Shown: positions 7,792-18,712 of the stretch, piece after piece
Numbering within the stretch: position 1 is the stretch's first letter
How the letters are laid out: every line of letters starts with the position of its first letter
From: Bacteroidota bacterium
GTDB taxonomy: Bacteria > Bacteroidota > Bacteroidia > Bacteroidales > Lentimicrobiaceae
Length of the DNA: 64,000 bases
Direction of reading: 5' to 3'
Assembly (NCBI GenBank): GCA_009773515.1
Contig: WSXX01000018.1
Location: 1 to 64,000, forward strand
Position numbers and translations under genes: made by a program
Notes under the pieces: model-generated
Told to the model about the DNA's origin: nothing
The model's database searches: none
Seen by the model: only the letters and a program-made list of their open reading frames with translations

Positions 7792-10470
7792 ATGAGTAAG
7801 CCTCTGACATCACTCAAACTGAACATATATTTCACTCTGCTGATATTATTACTATTCAGCACTCAGGTTTCTGCAACACATCAAAGGGCTGGAGAGTTAA
7901 CTTACCGGCACATATCGGGTCTTACTTACGAAGTTACTATCACCACTTATACTTTTGCACCCAGTGCCGCCGATCGTTGTGAACTGACAATAAACTGGGG
8001 CGATGGTCAGAGTTCGGTACTCAGCCGGACAAACGGCCCGTCGGGAACCACACCTGCAGGCATTTTCTGTGAACATACCGGCGAAAACATTACTGCAGAG
8101 ATACGACTGAGCATATACAAAGGAGTTCACACCTATGCTGCACCTTCCACCTATAGATTATGGCTTGAAGATCCCAACCGCAACCTGGGCATCCAGAACA
8201 TTCCCAACTCGGTTGATGTGCCACTTTACATTGAATCATTGCTGGTTGTTAATCCTTTTCTTGGCAACAACAGCTCTCCCATATTGCTGATTCCTCCTAT
8301 AGATAATGGATGTGTTGGCTTGCCATTTCTGCATAACCCGGGTGCTTATGATCCTGATGGCGACAGTCTTTCATTCCGGCTGGTTAATTGCAAAGGGGCA
8401 GGTGGACGGGATATTCCGGGGTACAAACTCCCGAATGAAGTTGATCTGCAAAACCCCGGCACTTTCACAATTAATGAAATTACGGGTGATGTATTGTGGG
8501 ATAGTCCTGTAAGACAGGGAGAATATAACTTTGCATTTCTTATCGAAGAGTGGAGAAATGGTGTTCTTATAGGTTACGTAACCCGCGACATGCAGGTAAA
8601 TATTATTGCCTGCGACAATACTCCTCCTGAGCTTTTTGTAACAACCGACACCTGTGTGGTTGCCGGCGATACACTGAGACTGCTGGTAAGAGCAACTGAC
8701 GCTGACAATCATAACCTTACACTAACTGCAGATGGCGGCCCGTTGCTTTTGCCTGTCAGCCCTGCAATATTTAATCAGCCAGGCGATTCAGCCGGACAGG
8801 TAAGTGAAACTCTTGTTTGGGCAACTGTTTGTGCACACGTAAGAAAACAACCCTACCAGGTCTTTTTTAAAGTTATTGACAATGGAACACCGGTGAATCT
8901 TTTCGATTTAAAAACCGTCAACATTACAGTAATTGCGCCTCCCGTAACTGACCCAAATGTTACACCTCTGGGAAATAATATGGTACTTAACTGGACCCGT
9001 CATAACTGCAACGAAGCAAAAGGATACAGAATTTACCGCAGAGCCGGAAGTTCAGGCTTTATACCATCGGTATGCCAGACAGGAGTGCCGCCTGAATCAG
9101 GTTATCAGTTGATTGCAGAAACCAATGGGATAGAAATCACCTCATTTATTGACGACAATGACGGAGCAGGACTTGTAAGAGGCATTACCTATTGCTATAT
9201 AGTAACAGCCTGGTTTGAAGACGGTTCTGAAAGCATAGCTTCGGAAGAATTCTGTGCAAACCTGAAAAAGGATATGCCTGTTTTCACAAACGTCAGCATC
9301 AACTCTACCTCAGTTACCACAGGATCAATTGAAGTTGTATGGTCGAAGCCGACAGAGCTTGACCCTGTTCAAACTCCCGGACCTTACATTTACAGACTAT
9401 TCCGTTCACAAGGATTTAACAATGTCGTGCGTGAAAATATCGCTGAGTTTACCAACCTGAACGACACCATCTTTACCGATAACGGACTAAACACAAAAGA
9501 CACCGCCTGGACTTACACCATCGAATTTATCAACAATACGCCGGGAAATACTTTTACAATCGGGTTTACGCCCCCTGCATCGTCGGTTTTTATTCGCACC
9601 TCCCCTTCCGACAGGCAGATTACTGTAAGCATGTTCAGCAATGCTCCATGGTCAAACCTGGGATATACCATTTATCGTAAAAATGTATCCGGCACATTCG
9701 ACAGCATAGCATTCGTGAATACACCATCCTACACGGACACCGGTTTGATTAATGAGCAGGAATATTGTTATCTGGTGCGATCAACCGGCACTTATGGAAC
9801 TCCTGGTTACAAGGATCCGCTTTTGAATTTTTCTCAGGAAAAGTGTGCGTCTCCAAGTGATAATGTTCCGCCATGCCCTCCAATTCTGCTCGTAGAAGTG
9901 GAATGCGATCTGAACGAACTGCGATTCAGGTGGGAAGACATTTCACTCAGTTGTGCACCCGATATAGAAAGCTATTATCTCTATCAGGTTGGGAACCCGC
10001 ATGTACTTATTGAGATTTTCAGTTCAACAACACTTAATTACACATATTCGCCTGCACAAACCATTGCCGGATGCTTTTTTGTAGTTGGAATGGATGCAAA
10101 CGGCAACATGGATACGACCAATTACAGGCAGGTTTGCACAAGTATTGATGATTGTCCCAGATATCGCCTGCCTAATGTTTTTACTCCAAACTCTGATGGC
10201 TTTAATGATTTGTTCGTTCCCTTTCCGGGATACACATCAGTTGACAGGATCGACCTTAAGATACACAATCGCTGGGGAGTGGTTGTTTTTGAAACCACTG
10301 ATCCTGCCATAAGATGGGACGGCCGCGATAAGAATACAAATAAACCTTGTGCTGATGGGGTGTATTTTTATGTCTGTGATGTTTATGAAGTTTCTGGCAA
10401 TCCTGAACTTGAGGGAGACAAAGTGCTGATAAAAAGAACAATAACCGATAGCCTTCACATACTTAGGTAG
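7792..10470 (+). CDS. Secreted FN3-like repeat protein with gliding-motility/T9SS type B C-terminal domain
   Basis: Signal peptide; FN3-like segments; C-terminus LPNVFTPNSDGFNDLF..IHNRWGVVVFE..WDGRDKNTNKPCADGVYFY. Confidence 0.88.
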   Translation: MSKPLTSLKLNIYFTLLILLLFSTQVSATHQRAGELTYRHISGLTYEVTITTYTFAPSAADRCELTINWGDGQSSVLSRTNGPSGTTPAGIFCEHTGENITAEIRLSIYKGVHTYAAPSTYRLWLEDPNRNLGIQNIPNSVDVPLYIESLLVVNPFLGNNSSPILLIPPIDNGCVGLPFLHNPGAYDPDGDSLSFRLVNCKGAGGRDIPGYKLPNEVDLQNPGTFTINEITGDVLWDSPVRQGEYNFAFLIEEWRNGVLIGYVTRDMQVNIIACDNTPPELFVTTDTCVVAGDTLRLLVRATDADNHNLTLTADGGPLLLPVSPAIFNQPGDSAGQVSETLVWATVCAHVRKQPYQVFFKVIDNGTPVNLFDLKTVNITVIAPPVTDPNVTPLGNNMVLNWTRHNCNEAKGYRIYRRAGSSGFIPSVCQTGVPPESGYQLIAETNGIEITSFIDDNDGAGLVRGITYCYIVTAWFEDGSESIASEEFCANLKKDMPVFTNVSINSTSVTTGSIEVVWSKPTELDPVQTPGPYIYRLFRSQGFNNVVRENIAEFTNLNDTIFTDNGLNTKDTAWTYTIEFINNTPGNTFTIGFTPPASSVFIRTSPSDRQITVSMFSNAPWSNLGYTIYRKNVSGTFDSIAFVNTPSYTDTGLINEQEYCYLVRSTGTYGTPGYKDPLLNFSQEKCASPSDNVPPCPPILLVEVECDLNELRFRWEDISLSCAPDIESYYLYQVGNPHVLIEIFSSTTLNYTYSPAQTIAGCFFVVGMDANGNMDTTNYRQVCTSIDDCPRYRLPNVFTPNSDGFNDLFVPFPGYTSVDRIDLKIHNRWGVVVFETTDPAIRWDGRDKNTNKPCADGVYFYVCDVYEVSGNPELEGDKVLIKRTITDSLHILR

Positions 10471-10532
10471 AATGCAACAATACCCCCGGAATTAAAGTAC
10501 AACTTCCGGGTTACTGACTTCTTAAACACGAC

Positions 10533-10574
10533 AATAACAAAAAGAGCTGCCTGATGGCAGCTCTTTTTGTTATT
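10533..10574. terminator. Bidirectional intrinsic terminator between convergent genes
   Basis: Long perfect stem AATAACAAAAAGAGCTGCC-TGAT-GGCAGCTCTTTTTGTTATT with A/T tracts on both sides. Confidence 0.85.
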
Positions 10575-10593
10575 ATCTAAGGTTAGCAAAAGC

Positions 10594-11598
<1,005 letters not shown>

Positions 11599-11642
11599 TT
11601 ATTGATTTTTAATTAGGTTTTAAATCCTTTAAATTTTCGGTG

Positions 11643-11650
11643 CAAAATTA
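11643..11650 (-). promoter_or_regulatory. Putative -7 element TAATTTTG for gapA
   Basis: TAnnTTTG on the minus strand about 48 nt upstream of the gapA ATG. Confidence 0.4.
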
Positions 11651-11765
11651 ATGATAATAATTAATGAAATAACCTCAACTAAAAAAGAAGTGAGAGGATA
11701 AACAATTTTGCAAAAGAAAATAAGCTTAAACCTTGAGCTTGCTCCGAAAAGTCGAAAAAGAAGAT

Positions 11766-11861
11766 TTGCCACCAAAACTCCAAAACACCAAATTGCACAA
11801 ACTATTGTTTACCAATATATTAAAAATGGCAAGTTTTAGTGGTTTCGTGGTTTGGTGGCAA
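11766..11861. repeat. Interspersed imperfect palindrome (TTGCCACCAAA element), copy 1
   Basis: Left end TTGCCACCAAAACTCCAAAACACCAAATTGCAC; right end reverse-complements to TTGCCACCAAACCACGAAACCACTAAAACTTGCC; related copy at 24669-24742. Confidence 0.75.
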
Positions 11862-12106
11862 TAATTTAGTATTCGGAGTGAACTCAACCTTAAATCCGCA
11901 GGAATATCGATGACTCTTTGAACGCTGGAGCTTGACTTGATTTTACCTTGTTTTTGCAAAACGTTTGCTTTCTATTAGTCAAACCATGACTTACGGATTT
12001 CAGGTTAAAATATGTTTTTCGAACAACTGTTATACAACGGAAATAATCATACAACTACCGAATTACCTATGTCAAAAGATGTTATGTTTTTCGTACTTTT
12101 GCAACG

Positions 12107-13894
12107 ATGAAAACGATTAGAAATTTTTGCATAATAGCACATATAGACCACGGCAAAAGTACCCTGGCTGACCGATTGCTTGAATTTACCGGAACCCTTA
12201 CAGAACGACAATCTCAGGATCAGGTTCTGGACGATATGGATCTTGAACGTGAGCGGGGAATCACGATAAAAAGTCATGCCATTCAAATGGATTATACTTT
12301 TGAAGGCCAGCAATACAAACTCAACCTGATCGACACCCCTGGTCACGTAGATTTTTCATACGAGGTTTCGCGTTCAATTGCTGCTTGTGAAGGAGCCCTG
12401 CTGATTGTTGATGCCACCCAGGGCATTCAGGCTCAAACCATTTCAAACCTTTACCTTGCCATAGAAAACGATCTGGAAATTATTCCGATCATGAATAAAA
12501 TGGACATGGACAATGCCATGCCCGACGAAGTTGAAGAACAGATCATCGACCTGATCGGCTGTAAATCAGAGGATATTATTAGAGCCAGCGGTAAAACAGG
12601 ACTTGGCATTGAAGATATACTTACTGCCATTATTAAACGTGTTCCTCATCCAAAAGGTGATGCAAGTGCTCCGCTTCAGGCTTTGATATTTGACTCTGTT
12701 TACAATTCATTCAGAGGAATTGTTGCTTATTTCCGAATTATGAACGGGGAAATGAGAAAAGGCGATTTTGTGAAGTTTTTCAACACCGGGAAAGAATATT
12801 ACGCTGATGAGATTGGTGTTTTAAAATTAACACAGCACCCACGCGATGTTCTGGCAGCAGGAGATGTGGGTTATATAATTTCCGGAATTAAAACATCACG
12901 CGAGGTTAAAGTAGGCGACACTATAACCCATGTGAAACGATCATGCCTGGCAGCCATTGATGGATTCAGCAATGTAAAACCTATGGTTTATGCCGGTATT
13001 TACCCAGTTGATGCCGATGATTATGAAGAGTTAAGGGCTTCGATGGAGAGGCTTCAACTGAATGATGCTTCCCTGGTTTTTGAACCTGAATCATCCGTTG
13101 CACTGGGATTTGGATTCAGATGCGGATTTCTGGGATTGCTTCATATGGAGATCATTCAGGAGCGTCTTGACCGTGAGTTTGATATGGATGTTATAACTAC
13201 AGTACCCAACGTTTCGTATAAGGCTTTTACCACAAAAGGTGAAGTGCTTGATGTTCACAATCCTTCGGGCTTGCCGGCGCCAAACTATCTTGAAAAAATA
13301 GAAGAACCTTATATTTCAGCTCAGATCATTTCTAAATCAGAGTATATTGGTGCGGTTATGACCCTTTGCATCGGCAAGCGCGGCACCCTCAAGAATCAGG
13401 TTTACCTTACCAGCGACAGGGTTGAGCTTACCATGGAATTGCCTCTGGGTGAAATTGTATTCGATTTTTACGACAAATTAAAGAGCATTTCAAAAGGTTA
13501 TGCATCCTTTGATTACCATGTGAGCGATTATAAACCGGCAAAACTTGTAAGACTTGACATTTTGCTGAACAGCGAACCGGTAGATGCTTTGTCAACGCTG
13601 ATACACGTGGACAATGCCTACGATTTTGGACGCAGGATGTGCTCAAAACTCAGAGAACTTATTCCGAGGCAGCAGTTTGACATTGCCATTCAGGCTGCTA
13701 TCGGCACCAAGGTAATTGCCCGCGAAACAGTAAAAGCAGTTCGCAAGGATGTTACTGCAAAATGTTATGGAGGAGATATTTCGCGAAAACGAAAACTTCT
13801 CGAAAAGCAGAAAAAAGGCAAAAAGCGTATGCGTCAGGTAGGAAATGTTGAAGTACCGCAGACCGCATTTTTAGCCGTTCTGAAACTTGATTAG
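12107..13894 (+). CDS. lepA: Elongation factor 4 (LepA GTPase)
   Basis: [39 protein letters not shown]-terminal [25 protein letters not shown]. Confidence 0.97.
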   Translation: MKTIRNFCIIAHIDHGKSTLADRLLEFTGTLTERQSQDQVLDDMDLERERGITIKSHAIQMDYTFEGQQYKLNLIDTPGHVDFSYEVSRSIAACEGALLIVDATQGIQAQTISNLYLAIENDLEIIPIMNKMDMDNAMPDEVEEQIIDLIGCKSEDIIRASGKTGLGIEDILTAIIKRVPHPKGDASAPLQALIFDSVYNSFRGIVAYFRIMNGEMRKGDFVKFFNTGKEYYADEIGVLKLTQHPRDVLAAGDVGYIISGIKTSREVKVGDTITHVKRSCLAAIDGFSNVKPMVYAGIYPVDADDYEELRASMERLQLNDASLVFEPESSVALGFGFRCGFLGLLHMEIIQERLDREFDMDVITTVPNVSYKAFTTKGEVLDVHNPSGLPAPNYLEKIEEPYISAQIISKSEYIGAVMTLCIGKRGTLKNQVYLTSDRVELTMELPLGEIVFDFYDKLKSISKGYASFDYHVSDYKPAKLVRLDILLNSEPVDALSTLIHVDNAYDFGRRMCSKLRELIPRQQFDIAIQAAIGTKVIARETVKAVRKDVTAKCYGGDISRKRKLLEKQKKGKKRMRQVGNVEVPQTAFLAVLKLD

Positions 13895-13931
13895 AACAGT
13901 GATTTTTTAACTCCGGGTTCTTGCAGGCTGA

Positions 13932-15056
13932 CTATAAATCAATGAGTTTATGCTTAACTGCATAGATAATTACTTCAATTATATTTTTTGCATTGGTCTT
14001 GGTCATTAAGTTGGCACGGTGCTTTTCTACGGTACGGCTGCTGATAAAAAGTCTGTCGGCAATTTCCTTGGTTGACAACCCCTGACAAACAAGACTCAAA
14101 ACTTCAATTTCCCTTTCAGAAAAACTGATGAGGTCTTCATGGATTTTTTCCTTAATGGCTTCATTATCACGAAAAACAGAAATCAGTTTATTTACCAGTT
14201 CTGTAGAAATGTAGTTTCGTGTTCCTGCAAGCATATCAATTGCTTTTTCGAACTCTTCAATCTCATTGATGGGAATTCCTTCAAGATCCTGTTCCTGAAT
14301 AACATCAGCACGTGTAGCAATAAGGGTACCCAACATACTTGATCTGCCTTTGACTTTTAATCCGACAATGCCGTAAAGTTCGGTGCCAATCTGGCGTCCA
14401 TCTTTATGAACAACACTAAATCTGATGTGAATATCTTTTTCGAAACCTCTCAGGCAGCGGTTAATTTTCTCAACGGCATTACTTCTATCTTTTAATGCAA
14501 CAATATCAGCAAAACCCATTTTCAATAGCTCGTCCCGGGTATAGCCGAGCGTTGCAGAAAGGCTGGGATTGGTTTCGATAAATTTATCGCCCTGATAGAT
14601 AAAAATACCGTAAGGTGCAATCATTGACAGCGCAATAAATTTTTCCTCATTGGCTTTGCGGTGTGCTTCGGCTTTGTGAAGCCGGGTAGCTATTGAGGTC
14701 AGCAATTCATCGTATTCAAAGGGCTTTACAATATAGTCGTCGGCACCCAGTTGCATCCCAAATCTGATGTCTTTAAGTTCTGATTTAGCCGTAAGGAAAA
14801 CAAACGGTATCATGGCTGTGGCAGAACTTTCCTTGAGTACATTAAAAACATCGTAGCCACTGATCTCATTCATTGAAATATCACACAGGATAAGATCAGG
14901 AATAATCTCAAAAGCTTTTTGGATACCACCTGCTCCATCGCCGGCATGAGTTACATCGTAACCCTTGACTCTGAGAAGGTTGGATATTGTAATAGCCAAC
15001 GCCCTGTCATCTTCGACAAGGAGAATTTTTACACCATTTGAATCTGTTGTACTCAT
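13932..15056 (-). CDS. Response regulator: REC + PAS + LuxR-type HTH
   Basis: REC (ILLVEDDRALAITIS..PDLILCDISM..VFLTAKS..DDYIVKPF), PAS-like middle region, SEREIEVLSLVCQGLSTKEIADRLFISSRTVEKHRANLM. Confidence 0.9.
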   Translation of the reverse strand: MSTTDSNGVKILLVEDDRALAITISNLLRVKGYDVTHAGDGAGGIQKAFEIIPDLILCDISMNEISGYDVFNVLKESSATAMIPFVFLTAKSELKDIRFGMQLGADDYIVKPFEYDELLTSIATRLHKAEAHRKANEEKFIALSMIAPYGIFIYQGDKFIETNPSLSATLGYTRDELLKMGFADIVALKDRSNAVEKINRCLRGFEKDIHIRFSVVHKDGRQIGTELYGIVGLKVKGRSSMLGTLIATRADVIQEQDLEGIPINEIEEFEKAIDMLAGTRNYISTELVNKLISVFRDNEAIKEKIHEDLISFSEREIEVLSLVCQGLSTKEIADRLFISSRTVEKHRANLMTKTNAKNIIEVIIYAVKHKLIDL

Positions 15057-16573
15057 CAGATTTTGTTTTTCAATTTCATTTCCGTTTCTTCATCCCGAAA
15101 AGGGATATTTACTTTTACAGTTGATCCTTCACCTATAGTACTATCGATTGAAATTATTCCATTATGAAGTTTAAGACATTCCTTAACAACTGCCAGACCT
15201 AAGCCTGAACCTTTGACATATCTGGAATTTGCCGCGCGGTAAAAGGGCTCAAAAATCAACCCCAGATCCTGCAGAGGAATTCCAATGCCATTGTCTTTTA
15301 TCTCAAACCTCAGAAAGCCTGACTCTGCCTGAAAAACAGAAAATTCAACAAATTGTTTCTTGTCAGAATAGTTTAAGGCATTCAGAAGCAGATTTGAAAA
15401 AATATGGTTGAACAAATATTCATCAATAAAAACCTCTTCGAGAACGGGATCAACTTTAGCAATAATTCTTCCCGGCACAATTTCAAGTTCATTTAAATCA
15501 CGCACAATCTTTTCAATCAATTCAGGAAGATTAACCAGTGCAGGTTTAAATTCTAGCTTTCCTTTACCGGTAGCATCTATAATTGTTACCTTGTCAAGCA
15601 CACGAAGCAATGACTTTACCGCCATTTTGCTTAGCTCAAATGAGTCAGCCAGCGTTTCTGCATCAAGTTCATAAAGATGAGATTCAAGTAGTTGCAGATT
15701 ACTGTAGATAATGGAAAGTGGCGTCCGGAACTCATGCGAAACCGATGAAATATATTTTGATTTTACCTGACTAAGTTCGATTTCATATTGAAGTGAACTT
15801 TGGATGGCTTCCTGCTTTATTTTGTGTTCGGAAATATCCCTTATAACGCCATAAGCACCTTTTAATCTGTTATTTAAATCGGTATATGGAAATGCAGATA
15901 TTTCAGCCCAACGGGTCTCTTTATTCTTTGTGATAATCTGCAATTCAAAAGTCATTGAGTGTTTATCCTCTTCCTTCAGAAAACGCTGGCTTTTGAGATC
16001 CTGAAAAATATCAAGATACTTTTGTACTACCGGCATGAATTCAGGATCAACTACATCAAAGAAATTCATATCAGTCATTTCCTGAACAGTATAACCGGTT
16101 AATTTTTCAACTGAGGGACTAAGAAAAACCAGTTTGTTTTCGAGGTTCATAACACAAAACACATCAGTCATGTTTCCGGCAACCAATCCCAGCAAAAGTT
16201 CGCTGCTGATTTTTTCACCTGCAAGTGCCTTAATAGGAGTAATATCTCTTAAAGAAACCAATACTCTGGCATTGCCACCCGGAGGTAAAGGGAATCGGCT
16301 TAAAACAAATGTATTTACTGAGTCTTTCTGACAAACAGTTCTGATCTGCTCCTCATAGCCTTCGCTAAATGACTTGCCTGGCGAATTGGGTAAATCTTTT
16401 GTGGAAATATAGCCTTGAAAGAGATGTGCCGGAAGTCCGGTGATTTCCGGAGTCAGCTCATCGCCAAGCGGATTACCGTTGAATGAAAAGGCAAAAGACT
16501 TCCCATCCTCATCAATACAATAGGTTAAAACTGCTGTTTCGGTAAAAATCCGGTCAACTCTTGCCTTGCTCAC
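15056..16573 (-). CDS. PAS-domain sensor histidine kinase
   Basis: PAS (MNLENKLVFLSPSVEKLTGYTVQEM), HisKA SSVSHEFRTPLSIIYSNLQLL, HATPase NLLLNALNYSDKK/DNGIGIP/GSGLGLAVV; overlaps the regulator gene. Confidence 0.92.
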   Translation of the reverse strand: MSKARVDRIFTETAVLTYCIDEDGKSFAFSFNGNPLGDELTPEITGLPAHLFQGYISTKDLPNSPGKSFSEGYEEQIRTVCQKDSVNTFVLSRFPLPPGGNARVLVSLRDITPIKALAGEKISSELLLGLVAGNMTDVFCVMNLENKLVFLSPSVEKLTGYTVQEMTDMNFFDVVDPEFMPVVQKYLDIFQDLKSQRFLKEEDKHSMTFELQIITKNKETRWAEISAFPYTDLNNRLKGAYGVIRDISEHKIKQEAIQSSLQYEIELSQVKSKYISSVSHEFRTPLSIIYSNLQLLESHLYELDAETLADSFELSKMAVKSLLRVLDKVTIIDATGKGKLEFKPALVNLPELIEKIVRDLNELEIVPGRIIAKVDPVLEEVFIDEYLFNHIFSNLLLNALNYSDKKQFVEFSVFQAESGFLRFEIKDNGIGIPLQDLGLIFEPFYRAANSRYVKGSGLGLAVVKECLKLHNGIISIDSTIGEGSTVKVNIPFRDEETEMKLKNKI

Positions 16574-16849
16574 GTTGTTGTATTTAGATATTCATGAATT
16601 CAGGAGTAATTGCCAACCTACAGAAGCGTAAACTCAGGGTTAATCTGCAAAAACTTAAAAATTATTAAACAAAGATATGGAATATTCAATAAACTTTCCT
16701 GTAATATCCGGAAGGCAGAAAAACAAATAGGGGATCATCGGGCAAAATCAACAGTCAAGTCTGCTCTATAACCAAAGATAGTTAAAAAAACATCAGTTAA
16801 ATCTTAATGGTAAGCGTACAAATTATAATTTTACCAAAAAGATTCCTGA

Positions 16850-16857
16850 TAATTTTG
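16850..16857 (+). promoter_or_regulatory. Putative -7 element TAATTTTG
   Basis: TAnnTTTG about 77 nt upstream of the ECF sigma ATG. Confidence 0.35.
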
Positions 16858-16934
16858 AAAAAAAACATAGTAGCCTGTAACATATTGGTTTCAGGATTGT
16901 CTTACTGACAACCGACTGAATTTAATCAGGGCAG

Positions 16935-17420
16935 ATGACAACAGCGGAGTACAATAAATGTGTTGACCAGCACGCAGATGGTGTTTACCGTTTTATCCTG
17001 AAAAATCTCAGGGATGAAGAGCGTGCGCGCGACATTGTGCAGGAATCGTTTTCAAGGATGTGGGAAAAAGCAACAGAGATAACCGCCGAAAAGGCCAAAT
17101 CTTACTTATTCACAACAGCCTATCACACCATGATTGACGACATAAGACGCGAAAAAAGGACTTCACGGCTCAATGATAATCACACAGAAGGGCTGTCGGT
17201 TGGTCATGACTGGAACGACCTCAGAGAAGTATTGCAGATCGCACTGGACACACTGCCCGAAATACAGAAAGTTGTAATTACCCTCAGAGATTACGAAGGT
17301 TACTCTTATGAAGAAATTGGCCGCATTACCAACTTAAGCGAATCGCAGGTAAAAGTTTATATTTACCGGGGCCGGGTTGCACTTAAGAATTACATCGGAA
17401 GCCTCGACAGGGTTTTATAA
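16935..17420 (+). CDS. ECF-type RNA polymerase sigma factor
   Basis: Sigma70 region 2 (LRDEERARDIVQESFSRMWEKA..AYHTMIDDIRREKR) and region 4 (LPEIQKVVITLRDYEGYSYEEIGRITNLSESQVKVYIYRGR). Confidence 0.93.
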   Translation: MTTAEYNKCVDQHADGVYRFILKNLRDEERARDIVQESFSRMWEKATEITAEKAKSYLFTTAYHTMIDDIRREKRTSRLNDNHTEGLSVGHDWNDLREVLQIALDTLPEIQKVVITLRDYEGYSYEEIGRITNLSESQVKVYIYRGRVALKNYIGSLDRVL

Positions 17421-17434
17421 AAATCGGAGAAAGC

Positions 17435-18571
17435 ATGAAAAACAGTTTCATAAACATAAATAATTACGAGGAGAGTATCGTAAATTATCTCGATGGGAAC
17501 CTCTCCCCTGTTGAAGCTGCCGAGTTATTTCTTTTTCTGGAGATACATCCTGAGCTCAACGAAGACATCGATGAGCTGAGAAAAATGATGGTTGTTGCTG
17601 ATTCAGATCTTACCTATGGTTTTTCTGAAGCATTGAAGATGAATTATGATATAGATGCCACCCAATTGTCAAGTGAAAACTATATCTATTATTTTACCGC
17701 AGCAATTGAAGGTGACCTTTCAATCAAGGGCACAGAAACACTTAACCTGTTTATTGCCCAACATCCTGAACTTGCTTCAGAATGGGCATTACTTCAGCAA
17801 TGTAAAGTTGAACCACCGGTTCAACTTGCATATCCCGATAAAGAAAGCCTTAAAATCACGCCTAAAGTAATTCTCTTCCCTTATTATTTAAGATGGGCAG
17901 CTGCAGCGGCTTCGGTACTTATTCTGATATCGGTATTTGTAAGGCTGGAGCCTGAAACCTCTGAATCTCTGGAGAACCGCATAGGAATTAATGAACTTCC
18001 TGTTCAGGAACCGCCCGCAAAGCAGCAAGAGAAAGACAAAGCGGCTAAAGAAAACGAAAATCCTCCGGCTAAAGACTCCGGAAAAGCAACAGATGAAAAA
18101 CCAGCATCTCCTGCAATTAAAAAAGAATCAGCTACTGAAACTCTGCCTGTAAGAACAGAGCAGGCACCAATAAATAATCTGCCTTCATTAAAACCAACCA
18201 TCAACAATGCCCAGCCATTTGAAGGCAATATGCGTAATGACTACACCTTTCTATACAACGACATCAGACTTTCGCAGGAATTAATGCTGGCATATGCCGA
18301 AAATCAGGAACAACCAGCATCTGTAGCAGGGCAGAGCATAAGGTTAGGGCGCAGGATCAATTCGTATATTCAAAGCGGCACTCAGGTGGCAAATCAGGTA
18401 TCAGACTCATTCGGCGGTTGGATGCTCGCAGATCTTGGTGTAAAAGGCTACAACATGCTTACAGACAACGAAGTAAAGTTGATCAGAGAAGTTAGGCAGG
18501 ACGGCAGCACAGGAAATGTGAGGCTTGAAGACGAAGGAGTTACCTACTCCCTGAGAAAATCTCAACTCTGA
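17435..18571 (+). CDS. Putative membrane-anchored anti-sigma-like protein
   Basis: Follows the ECF sigma gene; anti-sigma-like N-terminus (EESIVNYLDGNLSPVEAAELFLFLEIHPEL), single TM (LRWAAAAASVLILISVFV), low-complexity linker. Confidence 0.55.
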   Translation: MKNSFININNYEESIVNYLDGNLSPVEAAELFLFLEIHPELNEDIDELRKMMVVADSDLTYGFSEALKMNYDIDATQLSSENYIYYFTAAIEGDLSIKGTETLNLFIAQHPELASEWALLQQCKVEPPVQLAYPDKESLKITPKVILFPYYLRWAAAAASVLILISVFVRLEPETSESLENRIGINELPVQEPPAKQQEKDKAAKENENPPAKDSGKATDEKPASPAIKKESATETLPVRTEQAPINNLPSLKPTINNAQPFEGNMRNDYTFLYNDIRLSQELMLAYAENQEQPASVAGQSIRLGRRINSYIQSGTQVANQVSDSFGGWMLADLGVKGYNMLTDNEVKLIREVRQDGSTGNVRLEDEGVTYSLRKSQL

Positions 18572-18712
18572 AATGAAATTGCATTTCACTGTTTAATAGC
18601 TACTTAAACACCTCTTAAATTTATCTGTGCATTTCAAACTGAAAGAAAACAATTGTTGTGTAACAAAAAGACAATACACTCCGTCACACGAAAAACACTA
18701 ATACACAAAACC

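Noticed and set aside
7598-7795. 65-aa plus-strand ORF before the T9SS type B gene
   Set aside because: No motif; region contains the TACCTTTG promoter candidate and looks non-coding.
11726-11959. 77-aa minus-strand ORF between gapA and lepA
   Set aside because: Overlaps the TTGCCACCAAA palindrome; translation reflects the repeat rather than a protein.
12047-12346. 99-aa minus-strand ORF across the lepA start
   Set aside because: Antisense to the conserved lepA N-terminus; no motif.
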